Shown: positions 1 through 9,007 of the stretch, piece after piece
How the letters are laid out: each line of letters opens with the position of its first letter
How positions within the stretch are numbered: position 1 is the stretch's first letter
Assembly (NCBI RefSeq): GCF_001043005.1
Contig: NZ_JYKZ01000008.1
Location: 62,001 to 126,000 of the forward strand
Length of the DNA: 64,000 nt
Origin: Pseudomonas psychrophila
Lineage (GTDB): Bacteria > Pseudomonadota > Gammaproteobacteria > Pseudomonadales > Pseudomonadaceae
Direction of reading: 5' to 3'
The notes under the pieces: generated by a model
What the model was told of the DNA's origin: nothing
What the model saw: only the letters and a program-made list of their open reading frames with translations
Database searches by the model: none
Program-made: the position numbers and the translations under genes

Positions 1-1138
1 CATTGTGATGGACGTTGATTTTGGCGGTCCGGGCCTGGGTCTGGAACTGGCTGCTGAAGCCCAGGTCGGCCTGGAGCAAAAGCTGCCGCTGCTGTTTTTC
101 AGCCTGCATGAAACCGATACCCCGACGCGCCTGGCCGCCGTGCGCGCAGGCGGGCAAGCGTTTATGACCGGCACCCTCGAAGCCTCAAGCCTGATGGAAA
201 AAATCGAGGTGCTGACCTGTGTCGCTCAGTACGAGCCATACAAAGTGCTGATTATTGACGACTCCCGAGCACAGGCGCTGCACACCGAACGCTTGCTCAA
301 TGGCGCAGGCATTGTCACCCGCACCCTGATCGACCCGATTCAGACCATGGCCGAGCTTGCAGACTTTCAGCCGGACCTGATCATCCTCGATATGTATATG
401 CCCAGCTGTACAGGCACCGAACTGGCCAAAGTCATCCGCCATAACGACCGTTATGTGAGTGTGCCGATCATTTACCTGTCTGCCGAAGACGACATGGACA
501 AGCAACTCGATGCCATGAGTGAAGGCGGCGATGATTTCCTGACCAAACCCATCCAGCCCCGCCATCTGATCACCACAGTGCGCAACCGCGCCGCTCGCGC
601 CCGCCACCTCAAGGCGCGAATGGTGCGTGACAGCCTGACCGGGCTTTATAACCACACCCATATCCTGCAATTGCTCGAAGACTGCACCTTTCGCGCACGC
701 CGTGAAAATCGCCCCCTGAGTTTTGCAATGCTCGACCTGGATCACTTCAAACACGTCAACGATGGCTACGGCCACCCCATGGGCGACCGGGTGATCAAAA
801 GTCTGGCGCTGTTTCTCAAGCAACGCCTGCGTAAAACCGACTTTATTGGCCGATATGGCGGTGAAGAGTTTGCGATCGTGATGCCCGATACCGATCAAGA
901 GTCGGCCTACAAGGTGCTCAATCAGATTCGACAACGCTTTTCCGAGATTCATTACCCCGCCCAGCCAGCAGATCTGTCGTGCTCGTTCAGCGCCGGCGTG
1001 GTGCAAATGCAGGGCGAGGCCGACAGCCTGCTGATGGCCTCCCAGGCCGACGAGGCGCTGTACCGGGCCAAGAACAGCGGCCGCAATCAAGTGCAGCGGT
1101 TCTCCCACATAAGGCCAATTGCCACTATTTGCTCGTAA
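1..1138 (+). CDS. gcbA: GcbA-like response regulator diguanylate cyclase (5' end outside window)
   Basis: The reading frame is open to the left edge, so the N-terminus is missing; the GTG at 5 is not a credible start. About 70 residues resemble the end of a degenerate receiver domain. A complete receiver follows (starts YKVLIIDDS, phosphoacceptor Asp in LIILDMYMP), then a GGDEF domain with RYGGEEF. The active-site GGEEF is intact, and RKTD lies five residues before it, which fits the inhibitory I-site (RxxD), so an active, feedback-inhibited c-di-GMP synthase is expected. The REC-REC-GGDEF layout and the chemoreceptor next door match PA4843 (GcbA/AdcA), linked in Pseudomonas to surface attachment. 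The family is certain; the symbol rests on architecture and synteny. Confidence 0.85.
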   Translation, partial: IVMDVDFGGPGLGLELAAEAQVGLEQKLPLLFFSLHETDTPTRLAAVRAGGQAFMTGTLEASSLMEKIEVLTCVAQYEPYKVLIIDDSRAQALHTERLLNGAGIVTRTLIDPIQTMAELADFQPDLIILDMYMPSCTGTELAKVIRHNDRYVSVPIIYLSAEDDMDKQLDAMSEGGDDFLTKPIQPRHLITTVRNRAARARHLKARMVRDSLTGLYNHTHILQLLEDCTFRARRENRPLSFAMLDLDHFKHVNDGYGHPMGDRVIKSLALFLKQRLRKTDFIGRYGGEEFAIVMPDTDQESAYKVLNQIRQRFSEIHYPAQPADLSCSFSAGVVQMQGEADSLLMASQADEALYRAKNSGRNQVQRFSHIRPIATICS

Positions 1139-1218
1139 CCCCCGCTTCCCGTCATACCGCTGTAACGTAAGTGCAATAACTTCTGCCGCTTCTGACTGTG
1201 TCGTAGGCAACATTCCAC

Positions 1219-3180
1219 ATGCGCCTGAAGCTGCTAACCAACCTCAATACACTGTTGCTGGTCGCCGTGTGCCTCGCCCTTGGCGCAACCTTGTGGTGGT
1301 CTCAACAGGCACTGGAACGGCCTTTCCTGTTGATGGAGCGCTACCTCAGCCTCTCACAGCAGTTCCAGAATAAAGTGGCACGCAACATCGAAGACTACCT
1401 GGCCAGCGGCGATGCCCTGCGCCTGAGTGATGCCAACAGCGCCCTGGACACGCTCAAGACCGAACTCGAGCCTTTACCACCGGCACTGGCTGATGCGCTG
1501 CGCCCCAGCCTTGAAAACCTGAGCACCTACAGCAACACGCAATTACTGGCCGCCGGTAAATTGGCCGGTGATCCACAGGCCTTACTGCTGCAAGCCGAAC
1601 GCGAGCTGGGCGCCAGCCTCGAACAACTCAGTCAGTACGCCAGCGATGGGGCTTCACCGCAGGCCCGCGCCTATCTGCCTTTGTTGTTTGGCGCCTCGCA
1701 ACACTTGGCCAAGCTGTCTCTTGGCCGCGACAAACTGGTCAGCAGCGGGCGCAGTGAACTGGCCGGCGACGTGGCGCGTGAACTGGACGGCATTGAGCGC
1801 CAGGCCAGACAAATCGACGCCCTGCCCCTGCTCGGTGTGAGCAGCAACAGCGCTTCGGGCACCGACGACTTTGCCGCCATGATGGGGCTTGAATCCGCCG
1901 CCACAGCCCAGGCCGAAGACGCCGGGATTGGCCTCAAGCGCGAACTCAACAGCCTGTTGAGCCGCTACCCGGCCGAACTCAAGCGCACTCAGAACCAGAT
2001 CGAGCAACGCGCTCAACTCAGCGCTGCCACCCATCTAAAACTCGACGCCGTGCAGCAGGCCATAGCCGAACTGGAGCCCGTGGTACGCGCAGAACATGGG
2101 CAGATCCAGAACGAAGTGCGGCTGATCCAGGGACTGATGATTGGCCTGATCCTGTTGATTGCACTGCTGATCGACACCCTGCAACGCAAACTGGCGCGGG
2201 TACTGACGTATTTGGCACCGCTACTGTCGACCTGGGCCGAGGGCGACTTCAGCCGCGACATTCAACTGGGCAAAACCAACCGCGAATTGCGCGACATCGA
2301 AGCCTCACTCAACCGACTGCGCAGCTACCTGGTGAACCTGGTGGGTACCCTGCGTCTTAATGCCGAACAGGTCGCAGGCAGCAGTCAAACCCTGGCCGAA
2401 CTGAGCACGGGCTTGCACAGCGGCGCACAACGCCAGGCCGGCGATACCGCGCAAATCCGCGACGCCCTGGGTGAGCTGGAAGCCACTATCTCTCAGGTAG
2501 CGGGCGATGCCAGTCAGGCCGCCGATGCCAGCCGCAGCGCCGGGCTGGCCGTGGCACAAGGGCAACGGGTGATCGGCCAAAGCCTGACCGGGCTGCACGC
2601 GCTGGTGGGGGAAGTGCAAGGGAACGCGCAGACCATCGAACGCCTTGCCGAAGAATCGGCCACCATCGGCGGGGTGCTGACCGTGATTCGTTCCATTGCC
2701 GACCAAACCAATCTGCTGGCGCTCAACGCTGCCATCGAGGCTGCCCGTGCAGGTGAAATGGGCCGAGGCTTCGCGGTGGTTGCCGAAGAGGTCCGCTCCC
2801 TGGCGCAACGCACGGCGGGCGCGACCAACGAAATCCAGATCCTCATTGGCGGGCTGCAACTGGCCGCCCGCCAATCGGTTGAAGGCATACGCGCACAAGT
2901 GACCCACGCTCAGGCCACCGCCCAGCAAGCCCAGGACGCGGACGGCGCGCTGGATGAGATTGTCGGAGCGATTGCGACCATCTCAAACACTGCCGTGCGA
3001 ATCGCCGACGTCACGGCACAACAGACCGGCGCCGTCAGCGAGATTCGCGACCATAGCGAACGCATTCACGTGCTGGGCGACGAAAACTTGCAACGCATCG
3101 GCATTGCCCGCGACCAAAGCCAGCAACTGCTGGCGCTGGGTTCAGAGCTCAACACTGCGGTGCAGGCGTTTCGGGTGTAA
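1219..3180 (+). CDS. Methyl-accepting chemotaxis protein, CtpL-like
   Basis: This is a 653-residue transmembrane chemoreceptor. TM1 is near residues 8-28. A helical periplasmic sensor spans roughly 35-300, TM2 is near 302-320, and a HAMP segment and cytoplasmic signalling helices follow. The hairpin tip is the classic ADQTNLLALNAAIEAARAGE followed by GRGFAVVAEEVRSLAQRT, which contacts CheA/CheW. There is no C-terminal CheR-binding pentapeptide; the protein ends LNTAVQAFRV. The position directly after a GcbA-like gene matches PA4844 (CtpL), reported as an inorganic-phosphate chemoreceptor. The ligand is inferred from synteny only, because periplasmic domains diverge quickly. Confidence 0.88.
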   Translation: MRLKLLTNLNTLLLVAVCLALGATLWWSQQALERPFLLMERYLSLSQQFQNKVARNIEDYLASGDALRLSDANSALDTLKTELEPLPPALADALRPSLENLSTYSNTQLLAAGKLAGDPQALLLQAERELGASLEQLSQYASDGASPQARAYLPLLFGASQHLAKLSLGRDKLVSSGRSELAGDVARELDGIERQARQIDALPLLGVSSNSASGTDDFAAMMGLESAATAQAEDAGIGLKRELNSLLSRYPAELKRTQNQIEQRAQLSAATHLKLDAVQQAIAELEPVVRAEHGQIQNEVRLIQGLMIGLILLIALLIDTLQRKLARVLTYLAPLLSTWAEGDFSRDIQLGKTNRELRDIEASLNRLRSYLVNLVGTLRLNAEQVAGSSQTLAELSTGLHSGAQRQAGDTAQIRDALGELEATISQVAGDASQAADASRSAGLAVAQGQRVIGQSLTGLHALVGEVQGNAQTIERLAEESATIGGVLTVIRSIADQTNLLALNAAIEAARAGEMGRGFAVVAEEVRSLAQRTAGATNEIQILIGGLQLAARQSVEGIRAQVTHAQATAQQAQDADGALDEIVGAIATISNTAVRIADVTAQQTGAVSEIRDHSERIHVLGDENLQRIGIARDQSQQLLALGSELNTAVQAFRV

Positions 3181-3199
3181 GCCCAAACCACCTGCCCCT

Positions 3200-3490
3200 G
3201 TGTGGGAGTGAGCCTGCATCGCGAGCAGGCTCGCTCCCACAATAATCCCTGCAAGGCTCGAATTCTGTGGGCGCTGAAGCCCCTGTGGGAGCGAGCCCGC
3301 TCGCGAAGGCATCACCGCGTTCGTTACGGGTAAACCGCGTCGTGTGCATCGCGAGCAGGCTCGCTCCCACAATAATCCCTGCAAGGCTCGAACTCTGTGG
3401 GCGCTGAAGCCCCTGTGGGAGCGAGCCCGCTCGCGAAGGCATCACCGCGTTCGTTACGGGTAAACCGCGTCGTGTGCATCGCGAGCAGGT
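3200..3490. repeat. 130-bp tandem duplication built from REP elements
   Basis: The stretch at 3217-3346 is repeated at 3347-3476 with one visible substitution (T at 3263, C at 3393). A truncated third copy begins at 3477 and loses identity after about 13 bases. Each unit carries two REP cores in opposite orientation (GCGAGCAGGCTCGCTCCCAC and GTGGGAGCGAGCCCGCTCGC). A further REP half at 3201-3215 pairs with the first unit. It fills most of the 404-bp gap between the chemoreceptor gene and dsbD. Confidence 0.9.
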
Positions 3491-3584
3491 TCCCTCGGCT
3501 GAAGGTGAGGCAGCAGCTACAGACGACCAGCACAGGTTTATTGGCCGCGCTATCATGCCCCCACGTTTGATATGCGAGACTCCT

Positions 3585-5351
3585 ATGCGCCGCCTGTTTT
3601 TGCTCCTGTGCTTGCTGTTTGCCGTACCCGCTCTGGGCGCGGGGTTGCTGGATAACCGACCCAGTGCGACCTTGGGTGCAATCAATAACAGCAGCGATTT
3701 CTTGCCGGTGCGCGAAGCGTTCAAACTGAACCTGATCGACAGCACACCCGAGTCGATCAAGCTGCGCTTTGTGCCCACCGAAGGTTATTACCTGTATCGC
3801 CACAAGTTCGCCTTCAAGACCGAACCCGCCGACATCGCCCTGGGTACCGCGCAACTGCCTCCCGGTGAAGCAAAGCACGATGAGTACTTTGGCAACGTCG
3901 AGGTCTATCACGGCATTCTCGATGTGGATATCCCTCGCCCAACCAACGATTCGCGTCCTTTCACGCTGGTGGTTACCTACCAGGGTTGCGCCGACAAGGG
4001 CCTGTGCTACCCGCCTGAAACCGAGCGCCTGAACATCGAGGGCAGCGCAGCTCCTGCTACTGGCCATCCCGTACAGTCGTGGAGCTGGCGCGAACTGGCG
4101 CTGTTTTTCCTCGCGGGCATTGGCCTGACGTTCACCCCCTGCGTGCTACCGATGCTGCCGATTCTGTCGGGCGTGGTATTGCGTGGCCAGGTCGGTGGCC
4201 TGCGCGGTTTCAGCCTGTCGCTGGCCTACGTGCTGCCGATGGCGGCGTGCTTTGCGTTGCTGGGTGCGCTGATGGGCATGTTCGGGGCTCAACTCAATCT
4301 GCAGGCCCGTCTGCAATCGGTTTGGGTGCTGGTGCCATTTGCACTGTTCTTCGGGATTTTTGCCCTCGCCATGTTTGGCGTATTTGAGCTGAAATTGCCG
4401 CAAGCCCTCAGCAGTCGCCTCGATCGCGTGGCCAATCGCACTCAAGGCGGCTCGCTTTGGGGGGCCGCCGTGTTGGGCGTAGTCTCCAGCCTGCTGGTGT
4501 CACCTTGCGTGTCCGCACCGCTGGCCGGCGCCTTGCTCTATATCAGTGCCAGTGGCGATGCGCTGGGCGGTGGTTTGAAGCTGTTCGCCCTTGGCCTGGG
4601 CATGGGCGCGCCACTGCTGCTGGTCGCCACCGGTGGCGCGGCCTGGCTGCCGAAGAGTGGGCCATGGCTGGTCAATGTCAAAAACGCGATTGGCGTACTG
4701 CTGCTCGGTCTGGCCATTGGTTTGCTCAGCCGCGTGTTGCCGGGCCCCGTGACCTTGCTTCTGATCGGTGCATTGGCAGCGGGCGTGGGCCTGTTTCTCG
4801 GTACGCTGGAGTTTGTCTACAAAGCCCCGCGCCAACGTCTGGCCCAGTTGCTCGGGCTGTTTTTGCTGGTCTATGGGCTGGCGTGCTGGTACGGCGCCCT
4901 GAGCGGCCAAAGTGATCCGTTCAACCCTATCGGGCGCTCGCAAGCCGCCAATACGGCAGTAACCGCTACCGCACAACCGGCCGACCAATGGCTTACCGTC
5001 AGCACCCCCGCCGAGCTGGACAGCGCACTGGCCCAGGCCAAGGCCGCTGGCCAGCCTGTCTTGCTGGACTGGTACGCCGACTGGTGTATCAGCTGCAAAG
5101 TGATCGAGCACGAAGTGTTGAACAACGCCCGCGTACTCGATCTGCTCAAGGGTTATCGACTGGTGCGTTTCGATATCACTGCCAGCAATGCCGAGCAACG
5201 CGCCCTGCTCGATCAGTACAAATTGTTCGGCCCGCCTGCGCTGATGTTCTTCGGAAAAAACGGCGCTGAAAAAAGTGACCAGCGGGTCATCGGAGAGATC
5301 AATGCAGCAGACTTCGCCGAACGTGTCGCTATCGCGAATGACCAGATCTAG
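3585..5351 (+). CDS. dsbD: Thiol:disulfide interchange protein DsbD
   Basis: This 588-residue inner-membrane protein passes electrons from cytoplasmic thioredoxin to periplasmic DsbC, DsbG and CcmG-type partners. The start at 3585 gives a clean signal peptide (MRRLFLLLCLLFAVPALGAG); the frame is open further upstream, but only into REP sequence. All three redox domains are visible: the periplasmic alpha domain with CADKGLCYPP, the membrane beta domain with its cysteine pair in FTPCVLPMLP and SPCVSAPLAG, and a C-terminal thioredoxin-fold gamma domain with WCISCK. Eight or so hydrophobic helices lie between. The length is usual for the family. It is followed by aroQ, as at PA4845-PA4846. Confidence 0.95.
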   Translation: MRRLFLLLCLLFAVPALGAGLLDNRPSATLGAINNSSDFLPVREAFKLNLIDSTPESIKLRFVPTEGYYLYRHKFAFKTEPADIALGTAQLPPGEAKHDEYFGNVEVYHGILDVDIPRPTNDSRPFTLVVTYQGCADKGLCYPPETERLNIEGSAAPATGHPVQSWSWRELALFFLAGIGLTFTPCVLPMLPILSGVVLRGQVGGLRGFSLSLAYVLPMAACFALLGALMGMFGAQLNLQARLQSVWVLVPFALFFGIFALAMFGVFELKLPQALSSRLDRVANRTQGGSLWGAAVLGVVSSLLVSPCVSAPLAGALLYISASGDALGGGLKLFALGLGMGAPLLLVATGGAAWLPKSGPWLVNVKNAIGVLLLGLAIGLLSRVLPGPVTLLLIGALAAGVGLFLGTLEFVYKAPRQRLAQLLGLFLLVYGLACWYGALSGQSDPFNPIGRSQAANTAVTATAQPADQWLTVSTPAELDSALAQAKAAGQPVLLDWYADWCISCKVIEHEVLNNARVLDLLKGYRLVRFDITASNAEQRALLDQYKLFGPPALMFFGKNGAEKSDQRVIGEINAADFAERVAIANDQI

Positions 5352-5481
5352 AGCCGCAGTCACAAACTTTTCGCGAACATCGGTCATCGTGCTGGCTATT
5401 GCAGTTAACTGGACAGCGAATCCGCTTTTCGGCATAGTCGCCCGGCACTGACAACTGCACACAGATAATAAGGAACAGCAG

Positions 5482-5937
5482 ATGGCGACTTTTCTGGTTC
5501 TACATGGCCCCAACCTGAACCTGCTTGGCACCCGCGAGCCGGGCGTCTACGGCGCAACTACCCTGGCGCAAATCAATCAGGATCTGGAACAGAGAGCCCG
5601 TGATGCCGGCCACCATTTGCTCCATCTGCAAAGCAATGCCGAGTATGAATTGATCGACCGCGTACACGCTGCCCGCAACGAAGGCGTGGACTTTATTCTG
5701 ATCAACCCGGCGGCTTTTACCCACACCAGCGTGGCATTACGTGACGCGCTGATGGCGGTGAGCATCCCATTCATCGAAGTGCATTTGTCTAACGTGCACA
5801 AACGCGAACCTTTCCGCCATCACTCCTACTTCTCCGACGTTGCGGTAGGTGTGATCTGCGGCCTTGGCGCCAGCGGTTATCGACTGGCCTTGGAGGCCGC
5901 CCTGGAACAGCTTGAACTACAAGCTAAACGCCCCTGA
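5482..5937 (+). CDS. aroQ: 3-dehydroquinate dehydratase, type II
   Basis: This is a 151-residue cytoplasmic enzyme that converts 3-dehydroquinate to 3-dehydroshikimate in the shikimate pathway. It shows the type II signature: HGPNLNLLGTREPGVYG with the catalytic Tyr, the INPAAFTHTS substrate loop, and EVHLSNVHKREPFRHHS with the catalytic His and Arg. The start has an AAGGA-type ribosome site about 9 bases upstream (5469-5473). accB begins 25 bases after the stop, and the three-gene order aroQ-accB-accC is standard in pseudomonads, so co-transcription is likely. Length matches the family. Confidence 0.96.
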   Translation: MATFLVLHGPNLNLLGTREPGVYGATTLAQINQDLEQRARDAGHHLLHLQSNAEYELIDRVHAARNEGVDFILINPAAFTHTSVALRDALMAVSIPFIEVHLSNVHKREPFRHHSYFSDVAVGVICGLGASGYRLALEAALEQLELQAKRP

Positions 5938-5962
5938 CAGACCCATTGGGAGTTGACGATTC

Positions 5963-6424
5963 ATGGATATCCGTAAAGTTAAGAAACTGATCGAACTGCT
6001 GGAAGAGTCCGGCATCGACGAGCTGGAAATTAAAGAAGGCGAAGAGTCCGTACGCATCAGCCGTCACAGCAAGACTCCTGCTCAACAGTTCTACGCACCA
6101 GCGCCAATGCAGCAAGCACCGGCCGCAGCTCCAGTCGCTGTAGCTCCGGTTGCCACCGTGACCGAAGCGCCTGCTGCACCAAAACTGAACGGTTTTGTGG
6201 TCAAGTCGCCAATGGTCGGTACGTTCTACCGCACCCCAGCTCCAACCTCGCCTGCCTTCGTTGAAGTTGGCCAGACCGTCAAGGTTGGCGACACCATTTG
6301 CATCGTTGAAGCGATGAAAATGATGAACCACATCACGGCTGAAAAAGCCGGCGTTATCGAATCCATCCTGGTAGAAAACGGTCAGCCGGTTGAGTTCGAC
6401 CAACCGCTGTTCACCATCGTTTGA
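5963..6424 (+). CDS. accB: Biotin carboxyl carrier protein of acetyl-CoA carboxylase
   Basis: AccB (153 aa) carries the biotin that AccC carboxylates and AccAD uses to make malonyl-CoA, the first committed step of fatty-acid synthesis. Residues 1-35 form the N-terminal helix-strand region. A Pro/Ala linker spans about 40-73. The biotinyl domain follows, with EAMKMMN, where Lys119 is the biotin attachment site. It overlaps nothing and is followed by accC after 17 bases. The start ATG at 5963 has a GGGAG ribosome site (5947-5951). Confidence 0.97.
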   Translation: MDIRKVKKLIELLEESGIDELEIKEGEESVRISRHSKTPAQQFYAPAPMQQAPAAAPVAVAPVATVTEAPAAPKLNGFVVKSPMVGTFYRTPAPTSPAFVEVGQTVKVGDTICIVEAMKMMNHITAEKAGVIESILVENGQPVEFDQPLFTIV

Positions 6425-6441
6425 ACCGCGGGGAGCCAACG

Positions 6442-7800
6442 ATGCTGAAGCCTCAGAAGCTGGAAAAAGTCCTGATCGCCAACCGTGGCGAGATTGCTTT
6501 GCGCATCCTGCGGGCGTGCAAGGAAATGGGGATCAAGACCGTCGCGGTGTACTCCACCGCCGACAAAGAGCTGATGCACCTGGGTCTGGCAGACGAAACC
6601 GTCTGCATCGGCCCGGCACCGGCCAACCTGTCTTACCTGCACATTCCGGCCATCATCGCGGCCGCTGAAGTGACCGGCGCCACGGCGATTCACCCGGGCT
6701 ACGGCTTTTTGGCTGAAAACGCCGATTTCGCCGAGCAAGTCGAGAAATCCGGCTTTGCCTTCATCGGCCCGAAAGCCGACACCATTCGCCTGATGGGCGA
6801 CAAGGTTTCGGCCAAGCACGCCATGATCGCTGCAGGCGTACCTACGGTTCCAGGTTCTGACGGCCCGTTGCCTGAAGACGAAGAAACCGCACTGCGCATC
6901 GGCCGTGAAGTCGGCTACCCGGTGATCATCAAGGCTGCAGGCGGCGGCGGTGGCCGTGGCATGCGCGTTGTACACCGTGAAGAAGACCTGATCGAAGCTG
7001 CCAAGCAGACCCGCGAAGAAGCCGGCGCCTGGTTCAGCAACCCGATGGTCTACCTCGAAAAATACCTGACCAACCCACGTCACGTGGAAGTTCAGGTCAT
7101 TTCCGATGGCCAGGGTAACGCGATCCACCTGGGCGACCGCGATTGCTCGCTGCAACGTCGTCACCAGAAAGTGCTGGAAGAAGCACCGGCACCGGGCATC
7201 GACGAAACCGCACGCGCTGAAGTTCTGGCTCGCTGCGTAAAAGCCTGTGTCGACATCAACTACCGTGGCGCGGGTACTTTCGAGTTCCTGTACGAAAACG
7301 GTCGTTTCTACTTCATCGAGATGAACACTCGTGTGCAAGTAGAGCACCCGGTGTCCGAGATGGTGACTGGCATCGACATCCTGAAAGAGATGTTGAGCAT
7401 CGCAGCCGGTAACAAGCTGTCCTTCACCCAGGCTGACGTGAACATTCACGGTCACTCGCTGGAGTGCCGGATCAACGCTGAAGACCCTGCGACGTTCATG
7501 CCGAGCCCTGGCATGGTCAAGCACTTCCACGCTCCGGGCGGCAACGGCGTTCGCGTCGATTCGCACCTGTACAGCGGCTACAAGGTTCCGTCCAACTACG
7601 ACTCCCTGATCGGCAAGCTGATCACCTGGGGCTCGACCCGTGACGAAGCCATGGCGCGCATGCGCAATGCACTGGACGAAATCGTGGTTGACGGGATCAA
7701 GACCAACATCCCGCTGCACCGCGATCTGGTGAATGACGAAGGCTTCTGCAAAGGCGGCGTCAACATTCACTACCTGGAACACAAACTGGCTAACAAGTAA
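6442..7800 (+). CDS. accC: Biotin carboxylase subunit of acetyl-CoA carboxylase
   Basis: This is a 452-residue ATP-grasp enzyme that carboxylates the biotin on AccB using bicarbonate and ATP. The N-terminus shows KVLIANRGEIALRILRACKE, the glycine-rich ATP loop is KAAGGGGGRGMR, and the C-terminal half carries the catalytic region FIEMNTRVQVEHPVSEMVTG. The start chosen is ATG 6442, behind GGGGAG at 6430-6435. A TTG at 6421 is in frame but would overlap the accB stop and has no ribosome site. It is the last gene of aroQ-accB-accC, and a strong hairpin follows. Confidence 0.97.
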   Translation: MLKPQKLEKVLIANRGEIALRILRACKEMGIKTVAVYSTADKELMHLGLADETVCIGPAPANLSYLHIPAIIAAAEVTGATAIHPGYGFLAENADFAEQVEKSGFAFIGPKADTIRLMGDKVSAKHAMIAAGVPTVPGSDGPLPEDEETALRIGREVGYPVIIKAAGGGGGRGMRVVHREEDLIEAAKQTREEAGAWFSNPMVYLEKYLTNPRHVEVQVISDGQGNAIHLGDRDCSLQRRHQKVLEEAPAPGIDETARAEVLARCVKACVDINYRGAGTFEFLYENGRFYFIEMNTRVQVEHPVSEMVTGIDILKEMLSIAAGNKLSFTQADVNIHGHSLECRINAEDPATFMPSPGMVKHFHAPGGNGVRVDSHLYSGYKVPSNYDSLIGKLITWGSTRDEAMARMRNALDEIVVDGIKTNIPLHRDLVNDEGFCKGGVNIHYLEHKLANK

Positions 7801-7814
7801 GTTTGTAATCCGTT

Positions 7815-7844
7815 CAACAAAGCCGCTTTCGAGCGGCTTTGTTG
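7815..7844 (+). terminator. Hairpin terminator after accC
   Basis: A perfect 13-bp stem (CAACAAAGCCGCT / AGCGGCTTTGTTG) closes on a TTCG tetraloop, 14 bases after the accC stop, followed by TTTCTG. The stable stem and UUCG loop fit an intrinsic terminator, although the T tract is short. Confidence 0.85.
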
Positions 7845-7896
7845 TTTCTGAGTTTGCAATACCTGTAGTCGCTGTCGAGGCAGAGATACTTCAAGC

Positions 7897-7947
7897 GTGG
7901 GAGCGAGCCTGCTCGCGAAGATCATTCGCGAGCAGGCTCGCTCCCAC
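7897..7947. repeat. REP inverted pair (accC-prmA gap)
   Basis: Two REP cores in opposite orientation, GTGGGAGCGAGCCTGCTCGCGA and its reverse complement, are separated by about 7 bases and can fold into one long hairpin. This is a compact REPIN of the GAGCCTG subtype. Confidence 0.9.
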
Positions 7948-8098
7948 TGGGGCTTGACCTGGAACAGAGTATCTACAACGCCAGCAGCGATCACTTTTCA
8001 TCGTTTTTGATTACCCCCCTCTCAGCCCGCTCGCGTAAACTTGCGCGCTTCTCGCAGCCCGACCGGCTGCACACTCCTATATTTCAAAGGTGCCCGCC

Positions 8099-8977
8099 AT
8101 GCCTTGGCTGCAAGTACGCCTCGCCATCAGCCCGGAACAAGCCGAAACCTACGAAGACGCGTTCCTCGAAGTCGGTGCTGTTTCGGTTACGTTCATGGAC
8201 GCCGAAGATCAACCGATTTTCGAACCTGAACTCAACACCACCCCCCTGTGGTCGCACACCCATTTACTGGCCTTGTTCGAAGGCGGTACCGAAGCCGAGC
8301 TCGTGCTGTCCCATCTGGAACTGCTCACCGGTTCGCCACTGCCTGAACACCACGCCGAAGTCATTGAAGATCAGGACTGGGAGCGCAGCTGGATGGACAA
8401 CTTCCACCCGATGCGCTTCGGCCAGCGCCTGTGGATCGTGCCAAGCTGGCACGCAGCTCCGGAGCCTGACGCGGTTAACCTGCTGCTCGATCCGGGCCTG
8501 GCTTTCGGTACCGGCACCCACCCGACCACCGCGCTGTGCCTGGAATGGCTCGACGGTCAGGACCTGAAAGACTGCAACGTGCTGGACTTCGGCTGCGGCT
8601 CGGGGATCCTGGCCATTGCCGCCCTTCTGCTGGGCGCCAAGGAAGCCATCGGCACCGACATCGACGTACAGGCACTTGAAGCCTCCCGCGATAACGCCGG
8701 TCGCAACAATGTCGCCGAAGAGCTGTTCCCGCTGTACCTGCCAGAAGACCTGCCGCAGGTTCAGGCTGATGTCGTGGTTGCCAATATTCTGGCTGGCCCG
8801 CTGGTGTCCCTGGCCCCGCAATTGTCGAGCCTGGTCAAGCCGGGTGGCCGCCTGGCACTGTCGGGCATCCTCGCCGAACAGGGCGAAGAAGTCGCCGCGG
8901 CTTACGCCAAGGACTTCGATCTGGATCCGATTGCCAATCGCGATGGCTGGGTGCGCATCAGTGGTCGTCGGCGCTAG
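8099..8977 (+). CDS. prmA: Ribosomal protein L11 methyltransferase
   Basis: PrmA (292 aa) trimethylates residues of ribosomal protein L11. The N-terminal domain (about 1-100) binds L11. The catalytic Rossmann domain shows FGTGTHPTT, the SAM-binding loop VLDFGCGSGILAIAA and the acidic TDID strand end, then VVANILAGPL at the active site. ATG 8099 is preferred to the GTG at 8090: it gives the conserved start MPWLQ, with AAAGG at 8086-8090 correctly spaced. DUF3426 and dusB genes follow on the same strand, as at PA4850-PA4852. Confidence 0.95.
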   Translation: MPWLQVRLAISPEQAETYEDAFLEVGAVSVTFMDAEDQPIFEPELNTTPLWSHTHLLALFEGGTEAELVLSHLELLTGSPLPEHHAEVIEDQDWERSWMDNFHPMRFGQRLWIVPSWHAAPEPDAVNLLLDPGLAFGTGTHPTTALCLEWLDGQDLKDCNVLDFGCGSGILAIAALLLGAKEAIGTDIDVQALEASRDNAGRNNVAEELFPLYLPEDLPQVQADVVVANILAGPLVSLAPQLSSLVKPGGRLALSGILAEQGEEVAAAYAKDFDLDPIANRDGWVRISGRRR

Positions 8978-9007
8978 AATGCACGCCTGCTCAATCCGGA
9001 TGGTCGC

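Noticed and set aside
3200..3490. CRISPR-like array
   Set aside because: Two 130-bp near-identical units made of REP hairpins, with no spacers and no cas genes.
6421..6441. TTG start for accC overlapping accB
   Set aside because: ATG 6442 has a GGGGAG site and matches the family N-terminus; the TTG has neither.
6382..7782. 466-codon minus-strand frame opposite accC
   Set aside because: Antisense shadow of a conserved gene in GC-rich DNA. Similar shadows opposite retS, oprC, urtA, urtB and urtD were rejected for the same reason.
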